Source of the DNA: Monodelphis domestica
Taxonomy: Eukaryota; Chordata; Mammalia; Didelphimorphia; Didelphidae
NCBI RefSeq assembly: GCF_027887165.1
Contig: NC_077228.1
Location: 106,630,043 to 106,694,042, forward strand
Length of the DNA: 64,000 nt
Direction: 5' to 3'
Position numbers and translations under genes: made by a program. Below are positions 63,884-64,000 of this stretch, one piece after another. Under the pieces are notes generated by a model. The model did no database searches. It saw only the letters and a program-made list of their open reading frames with translations, and was not told the DNA's origin. Every line of letters begins with the position of its first letter. Within the stretch, counting starts at the first letter, position 1.

Positions 63884-64000
63884 TATAACAGAGTTAGTTT
63901 TCTGGTTCTACTTTATTTGCATCACTTTGAACAGGTCTTCTCGATATTCTTCATATCTATCATTTCTTATGGCATGGTAATATGGAGTTATTAATCCTTC
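63815..64000 (-). mobile_element. L1 3' end running off the window
   Basis: 'ttctggttctactttatttg', 'catcactttgaacaggtctt' and 'tatggcatggtaatatggag' follow, on the plus strand, the reverse of an L1 ORF2 C-terminus and 3'UTR of another L1 subfamily than the 41 kb copy. The element continues beyond base 64000. Confidence 0.55.

Overview
This window looks like marsupial nuclear DNA, gene-poor and repeat-rich. The strongest evidence is the repeat population. About 18 copies belong to a tRNA-derived SINE with a head of the type 'ggcagctgggtggctcagtg' and a tail of the type 'aagacggaaggtaagggttt' (SINE1/WSINE1-like). About eight belong to a MAR1-type CORE-SINE whose tail reads 'gttgttcagt..tgtccaactctttg'. 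Old mammalian L2, L3/CR1 and MIR/CORE-SINE copies are abundant, with therian L1, BovB/RTE-like sequence, hAT miniature elements and LTR fossils. The SINE1 type suggests an australidelphian marsupial, but that is a recollection of repeat families and not a computed result. No functional protein-coding exon, tRNA, rRNA, CRISPR array or prokaryotic feature can be supported. Layout: 0-5 kb holds old L1 3' ends, one split by a SINE1 and one split by a solo LTR, followed by a hairpin-forming AT-rich palindrome. 5-6.5 kb looks unique. 6.5-8.1 kb is a GA/GAT microsatellite and three L2 fragments in one orientation. 8-21 kb is scattered SINEs, an L3 fragment, a likely LTR (about 14.4-14.9 kb), GATA/GACA microsatellites and two hAT elements. 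22.4-23.15 kb carries a fresh-looking 5'-truncated L1 with a 16-base target-site duplication. 27.3-30.4 kb is a longer, internally deleted L1 with a 201-codon ORF1 frame and decayed ORF2. 31-41.9 kb contains three more L1 3' ends, a nested L3, two possible LTR or hAT fossils and further SINEs. 42-46 kb has a solo LTR, nested SINEs and unique sequence. 47.1-47.5 kb is BovB/RTE-like. 49.6-52.7 kb is the longest stretch without recognised interspersed repeats; it is GC-richer, with GC boxes, a TATA-like box and a MEF2-type site, and is the best candidate for a promoter or enhancer. 53-61.7 kb is SINEs plus two LTR copies of one family in opposite orientation. 61.8-63.9 kb holds a processed RGS2 pseudogene and an LTR between two identical 69-base direct repeats. 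How the parts relate: the repeats form visible partnerships. L1 supplies the machinery for the L1 copies and probably for the RGS2 retrocopy. The MAR1 tail resembles the 3' end of the BovB/RTE element, as expected for a SINE that borrowed RTE machinery. L2 and the old CORE-SINEs appear together. I found no previously undescribed biological system. The items most worth checking are the 69-base perfect duplication, the shared flank of two L1 copies 37 kb apart, and the 50-51.6 kb candidate regulatory region.
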